Shown: positions 1 to 12,784, numbered from the stretch's first letter. The stretch is 64,000 nucleotides of DNA from Toxoplasma gondii ME49 (GCF_000006565.2 NC_031470.1:1862954-1926953), one strand, 5' to 3'. Translations and numbers: made by a program. The notes: generated by a model not told the origin, from the letters alone.

Positions 1-1227
1 TGGAGGATTGGTGATGGAGGAGGGATGCTGAACGACTTTAGGGCCATCGTGTTTCCATACGACGACTCCTGTGGCTGTCTGAGGGCGCGCACGGCTCGGA
101 TACATGGTCGCTTCGTATTTTTCACGCTACTACTACATCATGCAGCACAGGCCGAAAGGTGAACGTTTCTGGTATATGCAGCTACGCTCTCAAAAGTCTT
201 CAGTGGTCTACAGAAGACTCCATCACAAGTCCGCCCGCCTTAGCGGACCAATCCCAAGATAATGTGACTAGTTGAACGCCGCAAAGCCAGCAGATTTACG
301 ACCGTAGGGAAGTGTCAAACAAGCGTATCCGACAGGGGGGGTTAAGCTGAGGCGTTTGTACCTGCCGGCAGTGACTTCAAGGCAGGCGTTCAGTCGCCAC
401 TTCTGATGAACTTCGACTCGGAGGTTGCGCTCGGTCAGTGCGGGGCCTCGTTCACGATACGGTATCGGCATTCTGACGCTGATGCATAATGGAGAAAAAG
501 CACTTATCGACTGAATGACGATTCCGAAATTATAGTGTAATGTCGACTGTAGAAGGATTATTGGCCCAGGTTCCACTAATTTCCCACTGCTGGACAGGCC
601 CTGAGCAATACCCAACAATATCAGTCCCGACCAGACGGTTGACTAACAGCGCTAATTGATTTGTAATTCTGGCGCTATCGCATGTAGCAGACTCCTTCTT
701 CGCTTCTTAGTCATTGCTCGATGTAGTTTGTGACTGGCGGGAGCTTCTTTTTCTACTTCGATCTAAAGTATCGGCCAACAACCCGTGATGTTCGCTACAG
801 CAGCAGGGTCTGTAGCTCTGAAGTGCCACTCGTGTGAACGAGTGACCTCCTCTGCAAGCCCGCTGTACAAATTTCTGACATGGTAGACGCGCTCCTGACA
901 GGAGGCGAGGGATTTTGTCGTATTATGATCGGCGTCTCAAATAGACTCTAGGCTGGGGTTGCAATTTCATGAGGAAATATTGATTGAGTTGGCATGCAGC
1001 TTTGTATACTGTTGCTCCTTGCTTGTGTGGGGCAAAAATGGTCAGTTTGAAACTTGCAACAAAATATCACCAAAGGAAGGACAAAAAAGTACAATTTTCA
1101 TTGATTCTTGGCGCATAGAAGTGATGTGTCGTCTCCAGCGGACGCTTTGGTCGCGTTTTTCGTCAGAAACCGTCCAGATAGTCCGCGCGCCTTTTCTTGG
1201 AACAGACGAGGGTCGATACTCGACAGG
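1..1227. other. No gene identified at left edge
   Basis: Short open frames occur on both strands (for example 116 codons on the minus strand at 268-618), but none shows a recognisable domain or a convincing splice-linked partner. The stretch probably holds the 5' flank of the plus-strand gene starting at 1228. Confidence 0.4.
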
Positions 1228-4200
1228 ATGCTCACCTTCAGATGGCACAATCGGATTTCCTCCCCAGGGGGTCGTGCATCACCAGTGATTCCAATCATCA
1301 TTCAGAACAGAGACAAAAAGATGCTAAGACTCACTCGTGAGAAGACACCCGGTTACGCGGGATCTATCAGACAGAAGGCTGAGAAGGTCCTGTCAGATGG
1401 GCTTCAAAGTGAAACAAGCACAGATGGTAGCACTGACAGCCCAGTCTCCTCAAGGGGAAAAAGAAAAACCGACGAGGAAAGCGCCATAAGGGCAAGAACT
1501 AGGCAGACCCGGGCGCGGAGTAAATCGTCGACTTCCTGGGAGTCTGATACCACACCTGATGAGCCTTTCGGCAAGCAGGAAGCAGGTACTTTCTGGAGCG
1601 AAAAAGTGAATGAAAGAACCGAGCCGCTATTGCGAATCAGAGATGCTCTACAGACGTCAAGGCTGACAAAACGGAGCATGCGGGCCGACCGAGCTCGACG
1701 TGGCAACCCCGCTGCACGAGTTGCAGAAGCAATCTGGGATTGGGAAATCTCCCAGATTGAAAAGAGGCAAAATTCGAGAGACGGGCCTTGGTTAGAGCAG
1801 GAACCGACGTCTGGGTCGAAGTGGAGGAGGGAAAAGCGATTCGAAAATTCGAGGCGAGTTTGTGCATTGGGCAGTCGGCAACTGTGGCTCCTACAGGAAT
1901 CAACTGACGGAACTTCACAAGTTTCACGTGACAAATCCGACTCAGCCCACAGGAAAGCACAGGCGTTACAGCTGAAAATGTCGCCGGATTGGGGGCAGAA
2001 TGGAGAACGAACAGATTTGGCGCGAAGAGCGGAGGAGTCATACAGTGAAAAAAGAAATGCTCCTTCACCTATGACGTTTCCTACGCAATGCTATATACCA
2101 ACACAGAATGAAACAAAGGCTCAATGCCAGGCAACACTGCGTTCTTCGAAGGCTAGCGCACTACCCCTGAAACAGAGAACGCCGAGCAGGCGACTTGGCG
2201 AAGATGACAGGGCGTGTTCAGCGACAAAACAAAAGAGCATCGTGGTTCAAATGGACATGGTCACAGACGTAGTTCACGAGGCTGCTGCTTTGCGTTTTGG
2301 CTGGGCAATTCACAAGATTATTAGAAGACGTCTGATCAGCGTGATCAGGCATTGGAAAAGTGCTGGCTCTCGTCCATGCTCCGGTGGTCGGAATTTCTCC
2401 GTGGTGACAGACACGTCTTTCTCAATCGTCAAGTCCTTGCCTCACACGGGGAACGGCCGTCCCGAAGTACGTCTCGAAGCGCCGGTGGAAATGGGAAGCC
2501 ACCAGGCATTCCTTTTGTCACAGCACTCTGCATCCCAACGCATTCTGGTTCGAAACGAAGATAAGACGACGGCAGTTGCGGGATGTCACTCATCAGACTC
2601 AGGCCGAATTGGACACCGTGACCCACGGACAGTGTCTGTTGCGACATCAGTAAAAAGTGTTGGAGCACGCCTCCTGTCGCGATGTTTGCTTCATGCCATC
2701 CGAGAAGCAGGCGTAGGAGACGCCTGGGACAGACTCAAAACTTGGAGTCAACACTGTCAGGTACGATTTAGGATGTGGAGGTTTCTCGGGGTCGCGTAAT
2801 GACGCTGCCAGATCGTGCGCTGATGGACCAGGATCAGCGTCACTCCCTTTGAGAGACCACGCGGAACGAGATCTGTTGGAAAACAGTACCCCCATTGATA
2901 TAGATCTCAACAACCCAGTAGGCACGAAGTAACTGCTGTGCATCTGACACCCATAAGGGTCAACGTGCCGCCAAAGCACCTTCGCTTCAACCGTGGCTTC
3001 CCATACCGAAACACGCATTTATGCATGCATGTATATGCATAGTTTATTTACCTCATTTCCTCCACCCTTTGAAATCAATGAAGATTGTAGAGATTCACTT
3101 GCTGATACGAATTTGTTACTCGCGACGAGCAGGCATTGCTGTGGCTGGGCCCTTTCGTGTGTGGTTATCTCTGCCGTAACTACGATAAATGTTTGTGTAT
3201 GCTTGCTACAGTTTGAGGAGCACATAAGCGGTTTCTACTCGTCGCTCCAAGTTGTCTCGGAATGGGCCGTCCGATTCAGTCGTGTGGTAGCTGTAATGGC
3301 GCTTCGAAGAGTAGTCGGTTTCTCCGCCCGAAGAATATTGCTCAGAACCTTTCTCACGTTGTCGCAAGCAGAGCCCAGATCCTCCAGTTCCCGAACAATG
3401 CCGCATACAGGCGTCACAGTGACTGGTCCGTCCCCCGACCTCGGCAGTTCAGGAGTGGGAACTCCAACAGATGGTGTGCAAACGTCTGGTGCTTCCTATC
3501 CACAACCACCAGGTGAATCACATTCTGCGAGTTGTGGCCACGACACATCTTCTCTGATATCGTCTCCCCACGTTCACAGGAGCACTGATCATGAACACTA
3601 CATAATAGCTGCACCTCGTACCCTTATATCCTTTGAGGAGCTGGTCTGAAGGCATTAACCGAAATAGTACTTTCTCTTGTATGCCAGATACTTCAGCAAT
3701 CTGCTGTTGAAACACAGAAGTGTCCAGCAAGTGACGTACGTATAGGTACTTAGCTCGGTGCTGAGCATTTCCTCTCCAGCAGTCGTTCATGCCCCTGTTA
3801 ACTTAGCTTGATCAACTCGGACAGGCAATTTGAGACCCGTAACCTGAATCCGCTTCGTTATTGAAATTTGCTAGCCAGCGTATTTACCTAAGATTTTGAT
3901 TGCCCTTTTCGGAGTGTCCCGTCAACCGCTGGTTCATGCCCTGTTGCAGGCTGTTTGACGTACGAGACGAATGGTAAACTCCTAGGCAATAGAGGAGAAG
4001 AATGTTACACACGGCGCATGCCGGTGTACACAGCTAATGCTCCGCAACAGACTCCGAGAGTGAAACCTACGACGGTGAGAGGTGGGTTATCGCCGAATTC
4101 CCCTCTTTCAGCCCCCACAACACTCGCCATCAGTGCAGGTTCTGCGTGCATCAAGACACCGGTTACGTCATGTGGTCGAGAGCTTAGCTCTGATTTACCA

Positions 4201-4323
4201 GAAAATGTTGAACCAGAAGCGGTAACTACATGTGATGTGACCACAGACATCGATACATTCGGCATTCTCCGCCCTTTGGGCAAGAAAAAAGTGCAAGGCG
4301 CTTGTCCTACTGCAGAATGGTAG
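1228..4323 (+). CDS. Unrecognised basic protein, three exons
   Basis: Proposed exons are 1228-2760, 3212-3512 and 3950-4323, giving 735 residues. Exon 1 ends at donor GTACGA in phase 0 and meets a phase-0 acceptor (TTGCTACAG). Exon 2 leaves one base at GTGAAT, and exon 3 supplies two after CTGTTGCAG, so all joins keep frame. The first in-frame ATG after an upstream stop is 1228; an upstream exon cannot be excluded. The first 300 residues are rich in R, S, K and E and look disordered. Three later segments look helical, with spaced W, L and R: about residues 370-405 (containing RRRLISVIRHWK), about 480-510 (containing AWDRLKTW) and the start of exon 2 (containing ALRRVVGFSARRILLR). They loosely recall Sfi1/centrin-binding helices, but that is inference only. 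The tail is S, T and P rich. I do not recognise the family. Confidence 0.6.
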
Positions 4324-6010
4324 ACTCTTTAAACGCTCGAAAAATCAATAGAACAAATCAAAGCGTAGTCGAAGAACGTGCGTAAGGCAAACTGAGACGC
4401 GTTTACCGCAGTCGGGCATCAGTCCTCCAGCTGTATCAGCGAGCACTTCTTGCCACCTAAAGGCTAACACGTACATCCTCCTGGGGACCCAGAAAACTCT
4501 TTGGTGCGACACAGGAGGCACAGAAGAAGAACGCTACCCGGTAACAGAAAAAACAGGTATATGCACCACAGCATTTCCTCTTGTGTCCCGGCGCTGCAAA
4601 TAGTCAACATCTGTAATTCACCCGTACTTTGAAGGCGAGCTGTTCTGAATTCTCGCTGTGCTCCTGGCCAGCCTTGATTTATACTACCTCGCCCTGTCCC
4701 TCTACCAACACACCGTAGACATCCTTCGTATCCACAGTCACATTTTAGTAGACTTTCAGTGCAGAGGCATGTAGGAACTGTGACACCGCCGAAATTTCCC
4801 ACTTCGTTATCGGGAGAAGACACCTCGCGAATGACACGTAAGATACCGGGCACGTACTCCAGCAGGGCACGGTTCCCTGATCGAAAAGCACATACTTCAC
4901 TCCTGTTAACAGATGAGGGCGTATTTTCTTAAGGCGCGGGGGGTCCACCTCGCACGTTAAGAACGGGATGTACAGGCCGCCTTCTCATGAGCTCCAGCTG
5001 GCTCGGAGCTCTGAAGTGTGGCAAGTGGCGCCGCACACAGACGCCACGCCGAGGACAGGGGCTGCACAAAGTACGTTCGCATAGATACAGTTCGGGTTAG
5101 ATCGAGTTTCGTTCTCAGCTCCCTGCTTCAAGAGCACTGAAGTACTCTCCGTTGTTAACACTTGCGAGTGCGTACACTAGAAGACAGCAGCTGCGCACAT
5201 GTTCATATGGAGGCGGCAGGGAGTGTGAAAGTACACTTTTTCGTGCGGCCTCTGCTGCCACGCATCAGAAAGCTGGAACGCAATCAGTCGTTCATTCAAA
5301 AATTCTTCGGAAGGTTTTGTCGAGCAGTACACTGTTGGTCGTGACTCGGCCGTAGGCGCTTGGCATCGCGCACGAGTTTCCCTGTATGCGGGAGCTGAGA
5401 CGGGTCGCCTTCACAGTCTCGTTCCTTCGTACGTCGGTCTTCCTCTTGCACAAAGTTTACGTCCGACGTGACATTCTCTTGCTCCTTTGCGTCCTGATTT
5501 AACTCCTGTTTCGTCGCTTTTGCGGTGCCTGGCCCCACCTGCAGCGTCGAATTGTCGTTTGACCGACACCGGGAACTTTTTCCATGGCCAACTGCCGACT
5601 GCGCACCTCGAGAGCCGTACGTGGAATACAATGGAAGGGGAAGTGTAGATGTTGAACTGCATGCGGCTTTCAGTGGGTGGCTTCGCCGCCGAAGGGGACC
5701 TGAAAAGCAGAAATAACGGGGAGAAAACGCATCATGTTAACACAAAATTGGTGGGTACCCAACACATCACCGACACGCCCTCAAAGCTTCACAGACACGA
5801 TACTTGGGATTGTCCTGTCATGCTGCGTGTGCTAGCCGGGAGGACGCCTCCTAAGCTTCGCGAGTGATGTTGATCCCTCTGCGATCAGAGGGAGTTTGCC
5901 TCACCTGTCGTCTATACACCCGCACACAAAATGTCTATGGAAGTGTTGCTCCAACACTGTGTTTGCTCGCGTCACTCCACGAGAAATACCTGCCTCTATG
6001 CGGCAAACAG
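4324..6010. other. Convergent intergenic region
   Basis: This lies between the 3' ends of the plus-strand gene at 1228-4323 and the minus-strand kinase. Small overlapping ORFs occur on both strands, but I see no domain, no paired splice sites and no clear repeat. Confidence 0.4.
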
Positions 6011-9000
6011 CTAGGTCTCATACTCCGAGGAACACCTACTGCGGATGACCTCGTCATCACTCTCCACGCCTGTCGGATGGATAGTCCTCTGCTGCTGTTG
6101 ATGGAGGGCATGAACGATGTGTTGGGATCCATGGAATGAGCCGCTAGGTTTCTCGAAAGGGAAGCCACCAGAGTGGGGTCCCTGCATGCAGCTGTCAAAA
6201 GAGTTCCCCGTCGTAGCTGGATCCCTTCGCGCACCGGCGCGTTGAGCTTCCACCGACTGGATCCGCGTGAGGGAAGATTTCTGTCGCTGGTCAGATGCTG
6301 GAGACGTTGAATCTTTTTCGCTTCCGGTCTTGGCCTTCTTTGGGTGAGCTTTCTGCGGCGTACCCTGCTCGACAGCGATTCGACCGTCCCGTGAGCACAC
6401 TCTACGCAGCTGTCCACATATGTACTGTTGCTGGGTTTTCAAATGCTCCTGTTCCTGTCGCAGAAGCATTTGATGGAGCATTCCATGCATTGCGAATTGA
6501 GTGTGCGCCACCGAACGGCCCGTCGACTCCCACCAGGCTATGCATAACCGAAGAGAGTTAGGCAGTGCCCCTCGGACATTTGGTGACGCCAGCTCTGAAG
6601 CCACAGCATCGCATCGCGTGTCGTTGGAACACGAGGACATGCCCAGTCACATCAGAAGCGAATTTGCAAGTATGATTCCCAAAGTAAACCATACTCTCGA
6701 CTACAATATAGGCTCTCTGACGCAGAATGAATTTAGTTTCAAATGTAGTTTTCCTTTGTGGAGCAACAGGATCTTCACATCCACCTCATGAATATTCGCG
6801 GCTTTGGAGACGCTTCTCTTACCACAAAACAAACCCCCGAACGTATTTGCTTGAGAAAAGGGACCCAGAACATGTGATACACGATGGAGCAAATGCCAAG
6901 TCTTATTATGCTTCAACGAGAACTCTTCTGACACGCGATGCGCCGGGCCCCTCTACGAAGCATAAGAGCTCTGTACGCCACATACCAGCAAGGTGAGAGA
7001 TAAGACCGAGCCTATTCATCTGTTGGTACGGCAAATCGTGGAACCAAGGATGGGCCAAGGCGCATTCCGCGGCTAGCCGCTTCGTCGGAGAGACTTGAAG
7101 CAGCCTGTACACACACCACAAAATTTGCCGAATAGAACCCTCGCGTGGCGTCCAAGAAAAATTCACAGTCGACCAGGTAGAAAGAAAGTGCAAAGACTGA
7201 ACCAGATGTGTGGTCGAGCAACAAGAAAAACACCTCCAAAGTCCTCAGGTGTTACCTCGTCGCCTTACCGTGCAATCAGGTCCAGTCCCAGTTCGTCCAG
7301 TTGCAAGCCACCACGCTCCAAAATGAAGTCATTGATCGACAGTTTTTTCACGTTCATATCCAACTGGGGGAAGGAGCTAAGGAACTTCGTCAGAATGCCA
7401 CGCTGCCACCCTGCACCTCTGCACGCATAGTCCACATACAGACCACAGCTGGGATGTGTAAACAGAAATCAAGGATGCAATCGAGATTGGAGATCACCAC
7501 ATGTCCGTAGGAGAGAAAATTTACCTTGTCATCAACTCCAGGTCCGCGGCACACGGTCGGCCAATGATTTTGAAGATGTTCTCCAGAATCATCACCTCCA
7601 TCTGGTAAGTCGCTTTTCGTGCATCGTGAGTGACAAATGCGTATTGCCACCGGTACGGCGGTCTAACAGCGTGCTGTGGAAGGCACATCTCCAGTATAAT
7701 CACACCCAACGACCACATATCACACCAAAGGCCGTAGTCGGCTACCTGCAAAAAAGGTCACAAACAACACAGCGACGGTCCGTGACAAGGTGCACAAGAG
7801 GGGTGGGTTGGAATACAGTTCTCGCAAGCCTTGTTTTGCTAACGGTAAGGCATATTCAGGTCCACTGGATCTTCTCACCAGGCTCTTGGCACTGCTGTAT
7901 CGTTTTGGGTCTGCAACCAGCAGATCCGGAGGACGGTAGGGCAGCGTGATCACGTGCCCTGTCTGTCTCATGCACCCCGTCTCGTTGATTCTGAATCCTG
8001 GTGGAATCGTCGCTCGACCTCCTCGATTATTCGCTCCATGATGCGACGAGTTGTTCTCCACATCAGCCGTCTTCTCGTAGGCTAGGCTAACGGGAGCGAT
8101 GGACCCTTCAAACAAGCAGGATAAACACTGGAACACCGTGCCGCCATAGGAATCAGAAATCGTGATTGCCTGCGGAAACCACGTTTGCACACGCTGTACA
8201 TACCTGCGCACTGCTGACTTAACTCCCAGCGCACTTTGCGCCCCATTCCGAAGTCAGCGATTTTGACAATGGACACTCCTTCCTCATAGAGGTAATCTCC
8301 ATCTTGAACCTTTGCGGTGTCCACAAGCAGATTTTCGGGCTTCAAGTCACGGTGGACGACATTTTGGCTGTGTAACTTGGCCACTCCTGCAAAATGCACT
8401 AAAGACAAAATCAATCACGTGAGAAAGGCAGCAACGACAGAGGAACGTCCTGGTTGGCATACCACACAGATCTTCCCGGCTGAGGTGACAAGTGGTACGA
8501 CAGCTCGATATTTCCTCCCCTGCTTACCGTTCAGTAATTGCCAAACGTAGAACTTCAACGCAGAAATAGTCATACGCTTTTCCGCCCAAAGCCGTTTAAT
8601 GTACTGTCCAAAATCAGATCGGCATTTCTCTACGATAAGGACGCCGCAATGCCGGACGCCCCCAAGGTAACCTTCCGCAAACTCCGGAGATAATTCAAGA
8701 CACGAACGGCAACCGAAAAAGGAAGGGAAATTCGGAAACTCGTTGTTAGCATACTCTGACATACTGAATTCATTATAGAAGTTGGTTTCACGAATAACAT
8801 CGGCCGTTATACCCTCTGCTTCAAAATCAGGAAGGAAGAGGAGTTTGGCTGCGAATTGACGCCCGATACCAACAGCAGCGGATACCTCTGAACCCTCCAC
8901 CGGCTGTACCTCGAAAACCCTTCCATACTGCCCGGAGCCCAAAGGTATATACATGGGCATTTGGACGATTCCGTGACTCTTCAGCTTGAAGGCTCTGTAA

Positions 9001-9092
9001 CCATTGGAAACGAACACCCACGTGAGACCGTTCGAAGTTTCGAACGCGGGTTCGGGCGGTACCCTCCTTGGCTTAGGCCCATTGTGACCCAT
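6011..9092 (-). CDS. Divergent CDK-like (CMGC) protein kinase
   Basis: Seven exons: 9092-8528, 8386-8204, about 8105-7879 (start could be 8081), 7745-7525, 7418-7269, 7104-6986 and 6594-6011, about 682 residues. The ATG at 9092 has strong context (CACCATGG) and is the first in frame. Kinase landmarks visible: glycine loop GSGQYG (residues 52-57), AAK lysine K83, a CDK-like C-helix GITADVIRE, catalytic HRDLKPEN (D202), DFG (233-235), CDK-style T-loop TLPYRPPDLL, subdomain IX CDMWSLGVIILEM, and a final-lobe RLLQVSPTKR followed by HPWF. The canonical APE motif reads PPD, and about 50 extra residues separate DFG from that motif, so it is not a standard CDK. After the domain comes a tail of about 195 residues with a Q-rich helix and a basic, serine-rich stretch. 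A cyclin partner or substrate cannot be read from sequence. CDK8- or CDK-related kinase is the best guess. Confidence 0.85.
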
Positions 9093-10309
9093 GGTGCCGA
9101 AATGACAAGGGCATTCGCAATCTCTGAACACAAACTTCCTCGCCACATATGAGTTGCAGAGATGCTTATTAGATCAAAGAACTATGCCTCGAAAGCTGGC
9201 GTCGAACATGCTTATTCAGGTGTTACTCTTCTCAATATTTACTACTGGAGACGCTGCCTTGCGTCCTCGAGTGAGAGGAAGCGCCATTTTGCAGCTCCAG
9301 TGTCGCTGTAGTGTTCGAGTCAAGACACACAAAGCAGGCGTTGACTTGGATCCCTTGGACGACTCCGTCCTGGAAACCCACAGGAAATAAACTCTGGAGT
9401 GAATGCACACACAGTGGACAGTGCCCCCTTGCGGAGACGCCGACGAAACGGAAGATGGAAAATGCTTTTGCAAGGTTTGTCAATCAGAGTTTTGAGGATA
9501 AAGGATACCATGAAAAATCCTTATCCGAAAGGGGGGCATGCAGCGCGCGCCCAACCCAAGGAGACATGCATACCGGGTGGTGGGTGGCATTTGGCATGCG
9601 ACTACGCTATGACCGATCTCCCGCCGAAACGGTGCAAGGTCGAGCGCTGGTCGATGGCTTTCGGCTTGAAGCTGACAGAAGTCAGCGGATGAGGAAAAGA
9701 AGTAACACAAGAGATCGCGACTTCTCAGAAGTTCAAAGGACACGTGCCAAGCCATTAGAGCTTCTGTTTTGAGACACATCAAAACTCCGAGACTCTACAC
9801 TGTGGGGACCCAATGACCCCTATATGGAGTCCATCGTTTCAGATACACCTGTTGAAGATTTTCGATTGTGAATTCACTGAAAGACTTCGTCTTCTGGAAA
9901 AGCCACACCTTAAAGCAAATTTTCTCATCAACTGGATCAACCTCCTAAGCGTTGCATCGAGGCAGTGTATTGGTTATGTCCATGTATCATCCTCATCAAT
10001 TGAGTTCCAACCTGCACGAAAGACTGATATTTCAGCTTCTCGGCGACAGCTGAAGACTCCGGAATGCGTGCTGCAACCTGAAGCTGCGAAAATATTCTGT
10101 GCCAGCACAACAATTCCTGAGTCCTCCTGCAAGTCAAGCGACCTGTCTGAATTACTGACCGAGAATCTTTCCTCTCCTGCCTTATCGCACTAGCCGAGAA
10201 CTGTACTCCCAATATGCACGAGAGGTCGCAGAACGCATTGGCTTTCAGTTTTACCTTGCTGGGGTTGTATAATGTAAAGCTGCGTGGTGGATTGACAGTT
10301 TCTGTGGCT
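9093..10309. other. Intergenic region upstream of the kinase
   Basis: This holds the 5' flank of the minus-strand kinase and the 3' flank of the next minus-strand gene. Plus-strand ORFs at 9311-9772 and 9813-10193 have no family signal and are not called. Confidence 0.35.
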
Positions 10310-10741
10310 TCATCTGATAAGGCCCGTATCATAAAATGTGAACCGAGGCAGGGCACTAGCCACACACCAGAAGCACCCACCCTGGGAACTCGACTGTCTG
10401 AAATGAAAACGATCATTTTGTGACCAAAGAGCGCCAGAGGAAACCACTTACTTTATATCAATACGCAGCACCTCTAGAAGGGAGCTGCCTTCGTTCTTCA
10501 AGTTCAGTACGACAGCTGTGTACAACGTATTTGTGCCTTCTTCAATGAGTTTTGCCTTGTTCACACGTGGAAATAGACCATGGAAACGTGCACTGGACGT
10601 ATCTGTATCGCAGAACGAAACTACGACCACATCGCCAGAACCAGACATGTCGGTTAAAGAAGGCTTCCTCAGTGAAGGGTTCCCACTTGAAGAGTGAGGG
10701 CAAATCGTCATCGAGTTCTCTCCCATGTTCATATAAAACAT
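10310..10741 (-). CDS. Small unrecognised two-exon gene (candidate)
   Basis: Exon 10741-10452 (or from the ATG at 10648) ends at a strong donor GTAAGT leaving two bases. The next acceptor, TTTTCATTTCAG, supplies the third base, and the frame then runs to TGA at 10310, giving 94 or 125 residues. The central part, including SARFHGLFPRVNKAKLIEEG and LYTAVVLNLKNEGSSLLEVL, looks like a folded beta-rich domain. No family is recognised. A minus-strand frame at about 11134-11274 (containing VFLPLALVAFDERV, ending at donor GTAAGA) could be an upstream exon of the same gene, but I could not find a clean join. Confidence 0.4.
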
Positions 10742-11454
10742 GGGCACATAAGAAGCACAAGCGTATATTTTGGCACACGGTTACAACACTGAATGCATTT
10801 ACGAATGAACGGTCCTTCAAAAAAAGTGAAGGTCTATCCTTAGAAGGACAAAACTTCGAGGACTGTGCAAGAAAATGTTGGTGACAAAATGGCGCTGTCG
10901 ATACACCGCGCTTTCTCAACTGTCGTGTGTCTGTGTGAAAGCCTGCCACCAAAGAGTATGAACATGAATCTCTGCGTAGCCCCCTACACAAATGTGCCAC
11001 AGCATCGGAATGCTACAATCTATGTGTAGAAGTTACTCAGTCACGTCTGGGGCAAAATGCTTACTTAATAGGCCCTGATTGCTGATGTGAGCAGTTCACT
11101 AAAATCCCCTGCAGGAACTGCTCGCAGTTGTTGCTTGGAACAACAACTTGACAACAGTCTCTTACCACACAGAACAAAAGCAAGCTTCGACTTTACATTG
11201 TTTCTTACCCTCTCATCAAAAGCCACAAGAGCTAACGGCAAAAAAACTGCAATTGGCTTCTCACTCTCCCGCACAGTATTGGTACCAGAGGGGCTTCTTC
11301 AGAAAGCGATGACGTGGTACACCACGTCAGATTCTCACACAGGCATAATTGGTTCTTCGTCTCGAGAGATACCGATACCTACAGAGGCTGGATTTTGTTC
11401 AGAAGATGACGCTCAGCAAGTACCAGGATGACGACAGGAGACAGAACGAACGGG
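10742..11454. other. Spacer with one possible minus-strand exon
   Basis: The minus-strand frame at about 11274-11134 looks coding and ends in a good donor, but its start and its acceptor are not resolved. Otherwise nothing is supported here. Confidence 0.3.
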
Positions 11455-12253
11455 CTACTTGTGCTTCTCCAGATTTGTGACACCAAACCTGGACAATCGT
11501 TGATCGAAAATAGACGCATCGCCGCGGGTGAACTGTATCGCCTGCTTCACCTCCAGTGGCGGTTTCATCCCTAATTCGTCTGCTCGATACCAACGCTCCG
11601 ATCTGGAGAGGCCACAACATGGGCCATACTGCACCACCGCAAAACCACAAAAATGCCCCACAGGGGCTTCGCAGTGACACACAGCTCCCGAAGCGGTGTA
11701 CTGATGTCACAATGACTTCATGCCACTAGGCTGTTTGTCCACACACCTGAACTGCCATGTCGAACCTTTGTAGCATTGGCTCAAGGGCTGTGCCGAGCGC
11801 TTGCCCCTCATCACCGCCTAGGACAAAGTGACGAGTCTTCTGACGCTCGAGGCTAAGCTTGTGTCGAAGGGTCTCACTTAATCCTTGGAACCGATTACAA
11901 GGATTAGTGCGATGACTGTTCTGGCCACAAAACACCCGGGATTGTTCAGCCGCGTCTCTGGTGTCTCGAAGTGAGCAAATACGCTTTGGCTGCGCGACAG
12001 CCATCCGCACCTCCGGCGATGACGCGGTATCGAATGGACCTTCAGTGGTGCATTTCTTGGCAATCTGGTATGAACCTTTACACAGCGCTGAATGAGGGAG
12101 TCTAAGCGGAGCTGTATGGTGCTTGGTTTTGCTTCTAACTCCCTTGCTAGATGGTGGTGATTTGCCGCTACCATGCTCCCGGTCAGCTGACGTCCGGCGT
12201 GGACCTCCTCTCCGGCCTTTCTTTGGCGTTTCGCGCAATTCTTCAGCGTTCAT
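11455..12253 (-). CDS. POLD4: DNA polymerase delta subunit 4 (p12) homologue
   Basis: Two exons, 12253-11747 and 11628-11455, join in phase 0 (FDMAVQ then YGPCCG) to give 226 residues. The ATG at 12253 has A at -3. Across the splice the protein reads LQRFDMAVQYGPCCGLSR, then ERWYRADELGMKPPLEV. This matches the conserved C-terminal block of POLD4 (human version: LRQFDLAWQYGPCTGITR, RWCRAKQMGLEPPPEV). In animals and fission yeast this small subunit stabilises the delta holoenzyme, contacts the catalytic subunit and PCNA, and is degraded on DNA damage. Here it has about 150 extra N-terminal residues rich in K, R, S and P, including KKGRRGGPRR, with no obvious PCNA-interacting box at the very N-terminus. 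It is divergently placed 531 bp from RBM22. Assignment rests on the roughly 55-residue C-terminal block. Confidence 0.82.
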
Positions 12254-12784
12254 TTTGGCCAAAGCACACGAATAAAATGATGGCATAAAACTGACAAGTA
12301 AGGTGAGCTTGGACACCGTGCGACAACACGGTACTCGCCATCGACTGACCTTCCAATCTGGACAAGGTGAGTATTGAAGACCACAGCGGCTCGACATGCG
12401 GCACCGACTGTCAAAACCAGCAACCGTCTGGAGGGCAGCTACAGTGCATGCGATACACGTAACATCCGAACAAAAATTCGTATCAGGGTAAACGGCACTT
12501 GACAGGGCAGCCATAAAAAGCTTCCTTGTTCATTCCATCCGTAGTATTGCATTAGGGGTCGTAAAATTGTTAACTGGATGCAGAAGATAGGATCACTTTG
12601 ACGAGAAAGGTTTTGAGGATCCATCCCGCGGCGTGCGAAGTTACTGCGGCAGTTTTACCTCGTCCACGTTGCCACGAATTCATTTCTCACGTTTGCATCC
12701 CATTTTTTTGTGTGGAGAGACAAGGGTTTTTCCACTTTATTGTCAAGCTGTCTGCTAGTGATTGAGGTGTTGACAGTGAGCACA
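12254..12784. promoter_or_regulatory. Shared divergent promoter region, POLD4 homologue / RBM22
   Basis: The 531 bp between two divergent start codons must contain both 5' flanks and leaders. I see no specific motif that I can assign. Confidence 0.5.

Noticed and set aside
959..1288. Plus-strand 109-codon ORF overlapping the first gene
   Set aside because: Overlaps the start of the longer open frame at 1228-2760 in another frame, with no domain or splice partner.
9311..10193. Plus-strand ORFs upstream of the kinase
   Set aside because: No family signal, no ATG with supporting context, and no phase-consistent joins.
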